A stretch of 22,824 nt of DNA from Gorillibacterium sp. (GTDB lineage: Bacteria; Bacillota; Bacilli; Paenibacillales; NBRC-103111). Below the pieces are notes generated by a model. That model made no database searches. It worked only from the letters and a program-made list of their open reading frames with translations, and had not been told where the DNA came from. Made by a program: the position numbers and the translations under genes. Below are positions 7,905 through 15,691 of the stretch, piece after piece. Each line of letters opens with the position of its first letter. Positions within the stretch are counted from its first letter, which is position 1. Location: NCBI GenBank assembly GCA_014380705.1, contig JACMJI010000284.1, forward strand, positions 1 to 22,824, given 5' to 3'.

Positions 7905-8131
7905 CGCTCCACAGCATTCTACCTCATGAACTGGTCATGTCGGGATTTGAAGAAGCTATCTATAATTATGAAGATGTGACGATTGATGGCTTATCCATGC
8001 AGGTTGAGTTTGTGGACAATACAAAAGCACGGATTATCCGTCTCTATAGCGGGAATCCCAATGACTACCTCAACCCTTTATACACTCCTGGCTCCATTAT
8101 TCATTATGTTCCAACTCGTGAGCGTGAATAA
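7901..8131 (+). CDS. ylzJ: YlzJ-like protein of unknown function
   Basis: This 76-residue protein matches YlzJ, a small conserved protein of unknown function found between tepA and spoIIIE in bacilli. It has no signal peptide, membrane segment or cysteine. The chain is acidic and mixed, with a strand-rich look ([19 protein letters not shown]) and a Pro/Tyr-rich end ([14 protein letters not shown]). The ATG overlaps the tepA stop (ATGA). A ribosome site AAGGGGG at about 7884-7890 sits inside tepA. Co-translation with TepA suggests shared forespore expression; any functional link is inference. Confidence 0.85.
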   Translation: MTLHSILPHELVMSGFEEAIYNYEDVTIDGLSMQVEFVDNTKARIIRLYSGNPNDYLNPLYTPGSIIHYVPTRERE

Positions 8132-8149
8132 CTAACCTAAGCCTATGAC

Positions 8150-8170
8150 GATGAAGAGCTCGTCTTCATC
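8150..8170. other. Perfect 8-bp hairpin between ylzJ and spoIIIE
   Basis: GATGAAGA (8150-8157) and TCTTCATC (8163-8170) pair perfectly around a 5-nt loop, 18 nt after the ylzJ stop. Only a scattered T/C stretch follows, so it may be a weak terminator for tepA-ylzJ, or it may separate that unit from the spoIIIE promoter that begins just beyond. Confidence 0.4.
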
Positions 8171-8192
8171 TATTCTCCAGCCCCCATACCTA

Positions 8193-8201
8193 TGTTATAA
8201 T
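8193..8201 (+). promoter_or_regulatory. Extended -10 promoter of spoIIIE
   Basis: TGT followed by a perfect TATAAT (8196-8201) forms the extended -10 signature TGnTATAAT. The -35 position (8173-8178, TTCTCC) is poor, as is common with extended -10 promoters. A start near 8208 gives a leader of about 48 nt to the TTG at 8256. Confidence 0.65.
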
Positions 8202-8255
8202 GTAAACTGTTCGAGTAAGTCCGAACGGGTTATAGCAGGGTTGGGGGTGAAAGTA

Positions 8256-10766
8256 TTGGCACCAAAGCGCAAGAGGAAGAAGAAAAAAACAAAAACAGTA
8301 CTTAAGTATGAACTTTATGGGATTGGGATGCTGATATTTTCAATTATAGCGTTGCTTAGCGAAAGCGCAGGTCCAGTTGGAAGCGGCTTACGTATTATTT
8401 TTCGCGGATTAATCGGCGTACTCGATTGGGCTATCCCCCTGATGATTATATATTTGGCTTTCTTTGTCATGATAAACATAGGCTGGCCCAAAAAATGGAC
8501 AACCAAGAAGGCAGGGGTTTTGCTTTTTTTGCTTGGTTTTGTCTTGATTGAAGAAATGGCGATGATCAATGCACAAGCGAAGAATGTCGCTGACATCTCA
8601 CCTGGTTTTATCTGGTTGAAAACCTGGGAGTTGCTTGCTAAAGAATGGAATGGATACCTTAGTACTGGCAGTATCCACGCAGAACAAGTCGGAGGCGGCT
8701 TGATTGGCGGTTTAGTGTACGCCGCACTCCTGTTCCTATTTAGCCATAAAGGAACGGTTTTAGTAACGATTGGAATTTTCGCCATTGCACTCTCAATGGT
8801 AACGGGGATTTCTTTTGTCCAAGTTGGACGACAAATTCGTTCGTTCTTTCAAGCCTTTCGTAAAGGATTGGCAAATCGGCTTGCCTCCCATTCAAAACGG
8901 AGAATCAATCCCTCTGTGAAAAGGAAAACGACCGCTTATTTGGGTAAGCCTGTTTTAACGGATGACAACGATGATGAGGATGGCGAAGTTCAATCTGTAC
9001 ACAATGGAGCTCAAGCTCAATTCTTCCCGGCGGAAATACCAAAAGGCAAACGTAGAGATCGGGATAAGAACATGATCGTTGATGTAACGCCAGAGCCAGT
9101 CCTAGATTCTCGGGTTCCCCAAGAAGACGAAACGCCCTTCATTCGCGATTTTCTTGATCACATTGAGCCATTTACGGAAATACAGGATTCAGTTCTTCCG
9201 ACCAAACCTGTTCCTGTGTTCTCCAATAAAGTTACACAACCAGCTTCAGTATCTACCGGGGAGCATAAAGAACAGCAGCTAGACGATGCTGAATTAACCC
9301 CACAGCAGCCTATTACACCTCCACCGCCTAAGCCTTATGTGATGCCCAGCTTACAGCTTTTGAGTCGCCCTGTGGGAGTAAGCAAGGGTGCGGAGATGAG
9401 TGACTTCAAAGCCAATGCACGTAAGCTGGAAGCGACACTTGAAAGCTTTGGTGTTCGTGCTAAGGTGCTCGAGGTCGTAAGAGGTCCTGCTGTAACCCGG
9501 TACGAGGTTCAACCGGATGTTGGGGTCAAGGTAAGCCGAATCGTAAGTCTGACCGATGATATTGCACTGGCTTTAGCGGCTAAGGATATTCGAATGGAAG
9601 CACCGATACCAGGTAAAGCTGCCATCGGGATCGAGGTACCCAATTCAGAGGTATCTATTGTTACTTTAAGGGAAGTTATGGACTCTGCCCTGTTTCAGGA
9701 TGCACCAGGCAAGTTAACGGTTGTCCTCGGAAGAGATATTTCTGGACAACCGATCGTTGGTAATTTGGCTAAGATGCCCCATGTTCTTGTTGCAGGTGCA
9801 ACCGGTTCAGGTAAATCGGTATGTATCAATGGAATCATTACAAGTATTCTTTATAAGGCCAAACCGGATGAAGTTAAATTTCTGATGATTGACCCCAAAA
9901 TGGTTGAGCTTAATGTATACAATGGGATTCCACATCTGTTAGCGCCAGTCGTAACGGACCCTAGGAGAGCGTCTCTTGCCCTTAAGAAAATCGTTGTAGA
10001 GATGGAGAAGCGTTACGAATTATTTTCCAAAAGCGGAACACGCAATATTGAGGGGTATAATTCCTTCGCCACCGATCTAAACAACCCTAACCCAGCACCA
10101 GCCCTACCCTTGATCGTTGTCATTGTAGATGAGCTTGCCGATCTGATGATGGTTGCGGCAGGGGATGTGGAGGATGCGATCTGTCGTTTGGCTCAAATGG
10201 CCCGTGCTGCTGGCATTCATTTGATTATTGCAACACAGCGACCTTCGGTTGACGTTATTACGGGAGTTATTAAGGCCAATATCCCTTCCCGTATCGCCTT
10301 TGGCGTATCCTCAATGGTGGATTCTCGAACGATTTTGGATATGGGTGGTGCGGAGAAGCTGTTAGGACGGGGCGATATGTTATATCTTCCAGTCGGGGCT
10401 TCTAAACCAGTTCGTGTCCAAGGAGCCTTTCTCTCCGATCAAGAGGTAGAGGCGGTCGTTAGCTTTGTTAGTCACCAAGAGAAAGCGAACTATCAGGAGG
10501 ACCTGGTTCCTGAGTTAGACGAGCAGTCCGGTCAGGAGCAGGTTTTCGAGGACGAGCTATATGACCAAGCCGTTCAGATTGTTGTCGAAGCGAAGCAAGC
10601 CTCTGTATCCCTGCTTCAGAGACGGATGCGCGTAGGGTATACACGTGCGGCCCGATTGATTGATAGTTTAGAGTCAAACGGTATTGTTGGTGCTTATGAA
10701 GGCAGCAAGCCGCGCGAGGTGCTCGTCTCCATAGAACAGCTCCACCAAAGTCGAATGAGTTCCTAA
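8256..10766 (+). CDS. spoIIIE: DNA translocase SpoIIIE/FtsK
   Basis: This is a membrane-anchored DNA pump of the FtsK/SpoIIIE family. In sporulating bacilli it moves the chromosome into the forespore across the septum. The 836-residue product has a basic N-terminus (KRKRKKKK) and four to five membrane segments in about residues 19-188. A charged Pro-rich linker follows to ~370, then the motor with Walker A GATGSGKS (514-521) and Walker B IVDELADL (Asp625, Glu626). A C-terminal gamma winged helix (about 768-828) recognises DNA polarity sequences. The TTG start is chosen because GGGGGTGA at 8243-8250 is 5 nt upstream. The open frame extends back to 8145, but that extension carries a hairpin and the promoter. 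A GTG at 8247 is the alternative. Confidence 0.96.
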   Translation: MAPKRKRKKKKTKTVLKYELYGIGMLIFSIIALLSESAGPVGSGLRIIFRGLIGVLDWAIPLMIIYLAFFVMINIGWPKKWTTKKAGVLLFLLGFVLIEEMAMINAQAKNVADISPGFIWLKTWELLAKEWNGYLSTGSIHAEQVGGGLIGGLVYAALLFLFSHKGTVLVTIGIFAIALSMVTGISFVQVGRQIRSFFQAFRKGLANRLASHSKRRINPSVKRKTTAYLGKPVLTDDNDDEDGEVQSVHNGAQAQFFPAEIPKGKRRDRDKNMIVDVTPEPVLDSRVPQEDETPFIRDFLDHIEPFTEIQDSVLPTKPVPVFSNKVTQPASVSTGEHKEQQLDDAELTPQQPITPPPPKPYVMPSLQLLSRPVGVSKGAEMSDFKANARKLEATLESFGVRAKVLEVVRGPAVTRYEVQPDVGVKVSRIVSLTDDIALALAAKDIRMEAPIPGKAAIGIEVPNSEVSIVTLREVMDSALFQDAPGKLTVVLGRDISGQPIVGNLAKMPHVLVAGATGSGKSVCINGIITSILYKAKPDEVKFLMIDPKMVELNVYNGIPHLLAPVVTDPRRASLALKKIVVEMEKRYELFSKSGTRNIEGYNSFATDLNNPNPAPALPLIVVIVDELADLMMVAAGDVEDAICRLAQMARAAGIHLIIATQRPSVDVITGVIKANIPSRIAFGVSSMVDSRTILDMGGAEKLLGRGDMLYLPVGASKPVRVQGAFLSDQEVEAVVSFVSHQEKANYQEDLVPELDEQSGQEQVFEDELYDQAVQIVVEAKQASVSLLQRRMRVGYTRAARLIDSLESNGIVGAYEGSKPREVLVSIEQLHQSRMSS

Positions 10767-10788
10767 TTATTTAAGACAAGACCAATTA

Positions 10789-10846
10789 AACCCTAGATAA
10801 ACAGACTCATCCCTCAGGTGTCTATATTTATCTAGGGTTATTTTTT
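10789..10846 (+). terminator. Intrinsic terminator after spoIIIE
   Basis: AACCCTAGATAAA (10789-10801) pairs perfectly over 13 bp with TTTATCTAGGGTT (10827-10839). An inner AGAC/GTCT pair extends the hairpin. Six T follow at 10841-10846. Confidence 0.93.
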
Positions 10847-10882
10847 GCGCTGAGATTTACACCACAAGAGAAAGTATACTCC

Positions 10883-10912
10883 GAATAGAAATATCATCAC
10901 GTTCAAATACTA
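10883..10912 (+). promoter_or_regulatory. Candidate sigma-G promoter of sleB
   Basis: GAATA (10883-10887) matches the sigma-G -35 pattern GHATR. AATACTA (10906-10912), 18 nt downstream, matches CATNHTA at all but the first base. Known biology agrees, since sleB of B. subtilis is forespore-expressed under sigma-G. Transcription would begin near 10919. Confidence 0.6.
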
Positions 10913-10950
10913 TAGGAAATCCAATGGGATAAGAATAAGTTTAGGGAAGG

Positions 10951-10965
10951 AAGGAAGACCTCCTT
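10951..10965 (+). promoter_or_regulatory. Ribosome site facing an anti-Shine-Dalgarno copy
   Basis: The purine-rich ribosome site (AAGGA at 10951-10955, part of a longer GGAAGG run) is followed by ACCTCCTT at 10958-10965, directly before the ATG. That is the sequence of the 16S rRNA 3' end itself. AAGGA and TCCTT can form a 5-bp hairpin that would hide the ribosome site. Confidence 0.5.
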
Positions 10966-11736
10966 ATGAAAAAACATTACTTGATTCTAACCGCTTGTCT
11001 CGTCTTTGTATTGTTGGTGATCCATCAACAACAGAATGTGCCTGACAAGAAAGAAGAGGCTCAAGAGGTTTTCAGCAAGCAGACCATTCGCTATGGCGCA
11101 ACAGGCAGTGATGTATATGAACTGCAGGGAAGACTTAAGTTTCTCGGTTTTTTTGCAGGTAAGGTTGACGGTGACTACGGCTGGCGTACCTTAAAATCAG
11201 TGAAGTGGTTCCAGAATGAGTTTGGCTTGAAGGCAGATGGAATTGTCGGCAGCAGAACTAAGCTTAAGCTTTGGGAGGCAACAAAATCCTGGAGAGCAAC
11301 CGGAACCTATAAACAAGCAGCAGGAACAGGTAAGACGGCGAAAAAAGTCACTACAAGCACGGCCAGTTCTCGTCATGGTGTGACTGAAAATGATATGAAA
11401 ATAATGGCTAATGCCGTTTATGGGGAGTCAAGAGGGGAGCCTTATCGTGGACAAGTTGCGGTTGCAGCGGTCATTCTCAATCGAGTAGGTGAAACTAAAT
11501 TCCCCAATTCAGTTTCAGGTGTTATATTCCAACCCGGTGCGTTCACAGCAGTAGCAGATGGTCAAATATGGCTGACACCTAATGAAACCGCCCGTAGAGC
11601 TGTACAAGATGCACTAAATGGCATAGATCCAACCAATGGATGTATCTATTATTTCAATCCGCGAACAGCGACCTCTAAATGGATTTGGAGTCGACCACAA
11701 ATTCTAGAGATTGGTCAGCATATATTCTGTAAGTAA
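10966..11736 (+). CDS. sleB: Spore cortex-lytic enzyme (SleB type)
   Basis: This 256-residue exported hydrolase has an N-terminal hydrophobic signal or anchor (residues 4-19) and a peptidoglycan-binding domain (about 43-104, GSDVYELQGRL and KVDGDYG). A basic Thr/Ser/Lys linker leads to a SleB/CwlJ-type catalytic domain (about 143-256). The presumed catalytic glutamate is Glu154 in AVYGESRGE, and the domain ends in the typical NPRTATSKWIWSRPQ block. SleB is a lytic transglycosylase that degrades spore cortex muramic-lactam peptidoglycan at germination. The start is ATG with the unusual leader described separately. The usual partner gene ypeB is not adjacent; the next gene is ymfF. A related vegetative cell-wall hydrolase cannot be excluded, but the promoter favours a spore role. 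Confidence 0.88.
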   Translation: MKKHYLILTACLVFVLLVIHQQQNVPDKKEEAQEVFSKQTIRYGATGSDVYELQGRLKFLGFFAGKVDGDYGWRTLKSVKWFQNEFGLKADGIVGSRTKLKLWEATKSWRATGTYKQAAGTGKTAKKVTTSTASSRHGVTENDMKIMANAVYGESRGEPYRGQVAVAAVILNRVGETKFPNSVSGVIFQPGAFTAVADGQIWLTPNETARRAVQDALNGIDPTNGCIYYFNPRTATSKWIWSRPQILEIGQHIFCK

Positions 11737-11745
11737 GAAGAGAAG

Positions 11746-11777
11746 GAAGTGACCGATTGGTCGGTTGCTTCTTTTCT
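11746..11777 (+). terminator. Intrinsic terminator after sleB
   Basis: GAAGTGACCGA (11746-11756) pairs with TCGGTTGCTTC (11761-11771) through 11 bp including two G-T pairs, with the loop TTGG. TTTTCT follows. Its right arm overlaps the -35 of the next promoter. Confidence 0.8.
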
Positions 11778-11794
11778 GTGAATATGAATATAAT
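11765..11794 (+). promoter_or_regulatory. Sigma-A promoter of ymfF-ymfH-ymfI
   Basis: TTGCTT (11765-11770) and a perfect TATAAT (11789-11794) are 18 nt apart. The -35 lies inside the right arm of the sleB terminator. Transcription would begin near 11801, about 40 nt before ymfF. Confidence 0.5.
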
Positions 11795-11840
11795 GGAATA
11801 TCAACATTTCAGAAGAGTGATGTAAAGGAGCGTGCCAGTT

Positions 11841-13121
11841 ATGAAGGAATCCTATTTTGCACGAACCTCGGTTGGCAATGTACGAATTCATGTACTTCCA
11901 ACCGATCGGTTTAAAACCTTTGCCATATCCATGTACATAGGCTCACCCCTAGATGAACAGAGGATTACCCCAACGGCCTTGACTCCTTTCGTATTGCGTC
12001 GGGGTACAACCTCATATCCCGAGACAAAGACGTTTCTTCAAAGGCAAGACGAGCTATACGGAGCCGGTTTCGGCTTCGATGTGCTCAAGCGTGGTGATTA
12101 TCAGATTGTTCATTTCCGGATGGATATTGTCGATGACAAGTTTGTAAGTGATGGTCGCTCTCTTCTTCGGGAAGGACTGGAATTTCTCGGTGAAGCCGTA
12201 ACGAAACCGGTTCTTGAAGACAATCATTTTGTTTCCAAATATGTAGAAGCAGAGAAAGCAACGGTTCGCAAAAAGCTGGAGGCGGTTATCAACGATAAGG
12301 TCCGTTACGCTTCTGAGCGCTGCATTGAAGAAATGTGCAAAAACGAGCCCTATCGGCTTAGCTCGCTTGGCCGAATTGAAGACCTGGATAACATCACGCC
12401 AGAGTCATTGTATACCGATTATCAGCGTTGGCTTGCGGAATCTCCTATCGATTTATATATTGTCGGAGATACAACATTAGCAGAAGCAGAGCAATTTGTT
12501 CGTGAATCGTTTGATTTTCCAACACGAAATGAAGTAACATATCTTCCATTGTCACTGCATTCCACCGTAAGTGAAGTTCATACGATTATTGAGAAGCTGG
12601 ATGTCAGTCAAGGCAAGCTTAACATGGGTTTACGTTCACCCATTACTTATGCTGATGATCGTTACGCCTCTGCTTTGATGTATAACGGAATTCTCGGTGC
12701 ATTTCCCCATTCTAAGCTATTCGTCAATGTGCGTGAGAAGGAAAGTCTAGCTTATTATGCAGGTTCACGACTAGATGGGCACAAAGGCATCATGACGATT
12801 CAATCCGGTATTGAGGTTCAGAATTTTGAAAAAGCCACAGATATCATCAAGCAGCAGCTAGCCGAGATGGAAGCTGGGGTGTATAGCGAAACAGAGCTAA
12901 GCCAAACCCGTGCAATGATCGGGAATCACCTGCGGGAAATCGGCGACTCCGCCTTTGAGATGATTGGTTTTGATTTTAACAGCATGCTGTCTGGTAAAGA
13001 AAGAACAGTGGATGGGCTTTTGGATGAAATATCCAAAGTAACTCCAGAATCTATTCAGGAAGTTGCTCGTGAGGTTAAGCTCGACACCATCTATTTCTTA
13101 AGAGATCGGAAGGAGGAATAA
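11841..13121 (+). CDS. ymfF: M16-family peptidase-like protein, zinc motif absent
   Basis: The 426-residue product is a two-lobed M16 (insulinase/processing-peptidase) family protein like B. subtilis YmfF. Where active members carry HxxEH, the corresponding N-terminal region (around TPTALTPFVLRRGTTS) has none, so zinc-dependent catalysis is not expected. The C-terminal half keeps the family's VREKESLAYYAGS segment. It is followed after 3 nt by ymfH, which does have the motif. This resembles the alpha/beta arrangement of mitochondrial processing peptidase, and a heterodimer is inferred. The ATG is preferred because AAAGGAG at 11824-11830 is 10 nt upstream; an in-frame GTG at 11832 would be almost on top of it. 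The substrate is unknown. Confidence 0.88.
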   Translation: MKESYFARTSVGNVRIHVLPTDRFKTFAISMYIGSPLDEQRITPTALTPFVLRRGTTSYPETKTFLQRQDELYGAGFGFDVLKRGDYQIVHFRMDIVDDKFVSDGRSLLREGLEFLGEAVTKPVLEDNHFVSKYVEAEKATVRKKLEAVINDKVRYASERCIEEMCKNEPYRLSSLGRIEDLDNITPESLYTDYQRWLAESPIDLYIVGDTTLAEAEQFVRESFDFPTRNEVTYLPLSLHSTVSEVHTIIEKLDVSQGKLNMGLRSPITYADDRYASALMYNGILGAFPHSKLFVNVREKESLAYYAGSRLDGHKGIMTIQSGIEVQNFEKATDIIKQQLAEMEAGVYSETELSQTRAMIGNHLREIGDSAFEMIGFDFNSMLSGKERTVDGLLDEISKVTPESIQEVAREVKLDTIYFLRDRKEE

Positions 13122-13124
13122 GGT

Positions 13125-14411
13125 ATGGAATCCATCCGTTACGAACGCTTGCAGGAGAGCTTGTTTTATGAAAAACTTGAGAATGGATTGACCGTGTATG
13201 TACTCCCAAAGCCTGGCTTCAGTAAAACCTATGCCACATTTACTACCCAATTTGGATCCATTGACAATCACTTTCAGCTAGAGGGTAAAGAGGATGTGCA
13301 GGTACCAGACGGAATTGCTCATTTCCTGGAGCACAAAATGTTTGAGGAGCCGGAAGGTGATGTTTTCTCGAAATTTGCTTCTTTCGGTGCATCCGCTAAT
13401 GCTTTCACCAGTTTTGAACGGACCGCATATCTCTTCTCAGCAACGGACAATATTTATGAGAGTTTGGAGACGCTAGTAAATTTCGTGCAAAACCCTTATT
13501 TCACCGATGAGAACGTGGAGAAGGAGAAGGGTATTATAGGTCAGGAAATCAAAATGTATGAGGATAACCCGGAATGGCGGTCCTACTTTGGGTTAATTGA
13601 AGCCATGTATAAAAATCATCCGGTACGTATCGATATTGCCGGTACGGTAGAGACCATAGCCCAAATCAGTAAAGAAACGCTGTATGAATGCTATCGAACA
13701 TTTTACCACCCGAGCAATATGATCCTGTTCGTTGTCGGCGGACTAGAGCCTGAGAAGGTGTTTGACCTTGTCCGAGCGAACCAATCCAGCAAAGCCTATT
13801 TACCTCAGGGCGAAATCAAGCGCCTGCAACCTGAGGAACCAGCAGCTGTTGACCAGTTAGAGAAAATTACCCGGCTGCCGGTTTCCTTGCCCAAATGTTA
13901 TTTCGGGTTCAAGGAGCCATCAGGTGTTCCTCATGGCGAGGAATTTGTAAGAAGAGAGCTCGGAGTTAAGCTGATGCTTGATATGCTCATTGGTTCAAGC
14001 TCCTCGGTCTATCAAACCCTTTATGATGAGACCTTGATCTCGGACTCCTTTGGACATGAGTATAGCCTTAGTTCATATTTTGGCTTTTCTGTTTTTGGTG
14101 GAGATACACCTGATCCCAACCGTCTGTTAGCTCGGTTTCGTGAGCTTATTGAACCGATTGTCGAGAAAGGAATTGACCAAGCCGATTTCGATCGTGTATT
14201 GCGCAAACGGATTGGCTCTTACTTGCGGATGCTGAATTCACCGGAAGCCATCGCAGGTGAATTTACCCGTTATCGGTTTAATGGCGGCGATCTGTTTGAG
14301 GTGCTGCCTGTGTATGAATCACTGGATCTGGCAACGATTAACGGTTTATTACGGGAGCATTTTGATTGGAGCCGCTTGGCCGTATCACTAGTCAAGAGCG
14401 AAGAAGTATGA
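13125..14411 (+). CDS. ymfH: M16-family zinc peptidase
   Basis: This 428-residue M16 metallopeptidase carries the inverted zinc motif HFLEH (His66, Glu69, His70) in DGIAHFLEHKMFEE. A downstream candidate third ligand is Glu141 in IIGQEIKMYEDNP. The C-terminal inactive-like lobe contains ETLISDSFGHEYS, where the family binds substrate. No signal peptide is visible, so a cytoplasmic enzyme degrading or processing peptides is likely; the substrate is unknown. A strong ribosome site (GGAAGGAGG, about 13109-13117) lies in the end of ymfF. Its stop overlaps the ymfI start by 4 nt. Read with ymfF, it forms one active and one inactive M16 subunit under one promoter. Confidence 0.93.
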   Translation: MESIRYERLQESLFYEKLENGLTVYVLPKPGFSKTYATFTTQFGSIDNHFQLEGKEDVQVPDGIAHFLEHKMFEEPEGDVFSKFASFGASANAFTSFERTAYLFSATDNIYESLETLVNFVQNPYFTDENVEKEKGIIGQEIKMYEDNPEWRSYFGLIEAMYKNHPVRIDIAGTVETIAQISKETLYECYRTFYHPSNMILFVVGGLEPEKVFDLVRANQSSKAYLPQGEIKRLQPEEPAAVDQLEKITRLPVSLPKCYFGFKEPSGVPHGEEFVRRELGVKLMLDMLIGSSSSVYQTLYDETLISDSFGHEYSLSSYFGFSVFGGDTPDPNRLLARFRELIEPIVEKGIDQADFDRVLRKRIGSYLRMLNSPEAIAGEFTRYRFNGGDLFEVLPVYESLDLATINGLLREHFDWSRLAVSLVKSEEV

Positions 14412-15157
14412 GTAAACCATTTCGCGAGCAGACGGTTCTTATCACAGGCGCCAGTAGGGGAATTGGTGCAGCTGTGGCAGAACGGTTTGCCTCTGCGGGG
14501 ATGAATATCGTCATCCATTATAAACAGTCGCACGAAGCGGCCAATGAAACGGCTCGCAAATGTTCCGTTCATGGGTCAAAGGTTATGACAGTTACCGCAG
14601 ATATAAGGTCCTCCGAGCAGCTATTGCGAATGAGAGAGAAGCTTGAGACCAAAGGATTTGTACCCGATATCCTTGTAAATAATGCAGGGGTGGCCCACTA
14701 TGGACTCCTTGCTGACTTAGCGGAAGATGAGTGGGATCAAGTAATCGGAGTCAATCTAAAGGGCACTTTTCTTACCACTCAACTCTTCATGGAGGCGATG
14801 GTGCGACAGAAATACGGGCGGATTGTAAATATATCATCCATTTGGGGAATGGCGGGGGCATCCTGTGAGGTGGCCTATTCAGCCGCCAAGGGCGGACTTA
14901 ATGCCTTTACTAAAGCGCTGGCTAAGGAATTGGCTCCTTCTGGTGTGACGGTAAACGCGGTTGCTCCTGGTCCTGTGGACACAGAAATGATGTCGGGCTT
15001 TACCCAGGAGGAGAAGAATGCACTCAAGCAGGAGATCCCAGCCGGACGTTTTGCCCATCCGGATGAAATTGCTTCTCTTGTATATTATCTGTCACTACCC
15101 GAATCCAGTTATATTACGGGACAAATTGTCAGTGCCAGCGGTGGCTGGGTGACGTGA
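14408..15157 (+). CDS. ymfI: SDR-family oxidoreductase (FabG-like, YmfI)
   Basis: This 249-residue classical short-chain dehydrogenase/reductase resembles 3-oxoacyl-ACP reductase FabG. Visible motifs are the cofactor loop TGASRGIG (13-20), NNAG (91-94), and the catalytic set Ser144, Tyr157 and Lys161 in YSAAK, with the usual 13-residue Ser-Tyr spacing. The PGPVDTEM segment follows. The substrate cannot be read from sequence. The place next to two M16 peptidase genes is that of B. subtilis ymfI, and the main fatty-acid fabG is normally elsewhere. The start is the ATG overlapping the ymfH stop (ATGA) with a weak AAGAAG ribosome site, so translation is probably coupled. An upstream in-frame extension to 14366 lies inside ymfH and is unlikely. 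Confidence 0.9.
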   Translation: MSKPFREQTVLITGASRGIGAAVAERFASAGMNIVIHYKQSHEAANETARKCSVHGSKVMTVTADIRSSEQLLRMREKLETKGFVPDILVNNAGVAHYGLLADLAEDEWDQVIGVNLKGTFLTTQLFMEAMVRQKYGRIVNISSIWGMAGASCEVAYSAAKGGLNAFTKALAKELAPSGVTVNAVAPGPVDTEMMSGFTQEEKNALKQEIPAGRFAHPDEIASLVYYLSLPESSYITGQIVSASGGWVT

Positions 15158-15200
15158 GGCTGTTGCCCCAGTATTAGGTGTTATTATCCAAGCCCCTCCT

Positions 15201-15230
15201 GCATAAACCCTTTCGAAGATGCAAATATTA
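15201..15230 (+). promoter_or_regulatory. Candidate sigma-G promoter of ymfJ
   Basis: GCATA (15201-15205) matches GHATR exactly. AATATTA (15224-15230), 18 nt downstream, matches CATNHTA except at the first base. The layout is the same as that of the sleB promoter candidate. A start near 15237 leaves about 35 nt to the ymfJ GTG. Confidence 0.5.
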
Positions 15231-15271
15231 TGGTTGAATACATCATTTTCGTGAGAGGAGGGACAGGATAA

Positions 15272-15517
15272 GTGGCAACTGTATTGAAGTCATATGATAA
15301 ATGGAAATCGTTCCTTTCCGATCGTGTCAGTGAGGCCGAGCGCCTTGGGTTTAGTGATGAATTTATCGTTAAGATGGCTAAAGAAATTGGTGATTTCTTA
15401 TCGAATAAAATTGACCCTGAGAATCCCGAGGAACGTGCGATTAAGGAATTGTGGGACGTTGGGGATGAGCAGGAGCGCAAAACACTCGCTCGGCTCATGT
15501 TTAAACTAGTGAAGTAG
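15272..15517 (+). CDS. ymfJ: Small conserved protein YmfJ (DUF3243)
   Basis: This 81-residue protein is highly charged and mostly helical. It matches YmfJ/DUF3243 by its segments SYDKWKSFL, EIGDFLSNKIDPENPEERAIKELWDVG and the final LARLMFKLV. Function is unknown. There is no membrane segment or cysteine. The start is GTG with AGGAGGG at 15256-15262, 9 nt away. It is monocistronic, between a sigma-G-like promoter and a clear terminator, which suggests a forespore protein. I recall B. subtilis ymfJ being listed among sigma-G genes, but cannot verify that here. An overlapping +2 frame (15294-15509) is a shadow. Confidence 0.9.
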   Translation: MATVLKSYDKWKSFLSDRVSEAERLGFSDEFIVKMAKEIGDFLSNKIDPENPEERAIKELWDVGDEQERKTLARLMFKLVK

Positions 15518-15525
15518 CTGGACTG

Positions 15526-15559
15526 AAACCTCCCAGGTAAGAATACGGGAGGTTTTTTT
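15526..15559 (+). terminator. Intrinsic terminator after ymfJ
   Basis: AAACCTCCC (15526-15534) pairs with GGGAGGTTT (15547-15555) over 9 bp around a 12-nt loop. The T run continues to 15559. Confidence 0.92.
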
Positions 15560-15624
15560 CAAAATAGCGACCAAGGTTTTGAATTATCCAAGTAACGTAA
15601 ATAGTAGAGATTACTCCCCTGCTA

Positions 15625-15653
15625 TTGAAGCTTGTTGTCTAATCCTGTAGAAT
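15625..15653 (+). promoter_or_regulatory. Sigma-A promoter of ymfK-rodZ-yajQ
   Basis: TTGAAG (15625-15630) and TAGAAT (15648-15653) are separated by the ideal 17 nt. Transcription would start near 15660, about 32 nt before the ymfK ATG. The next clear terminator is after yajQ. Confidence 0.55.
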
Positions 15654-15691
15654 AATGAGCGATACAATAAAGTTTGGGGTGTGGTTTCATT

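Noticed and set aside
8315..8785. 156-residue minus-strand frame opposite the SpoIIIE membrane region
   Set aside because: Antisense to codons for hydrophobic helices; no family resemblance. It is a frame shadow.
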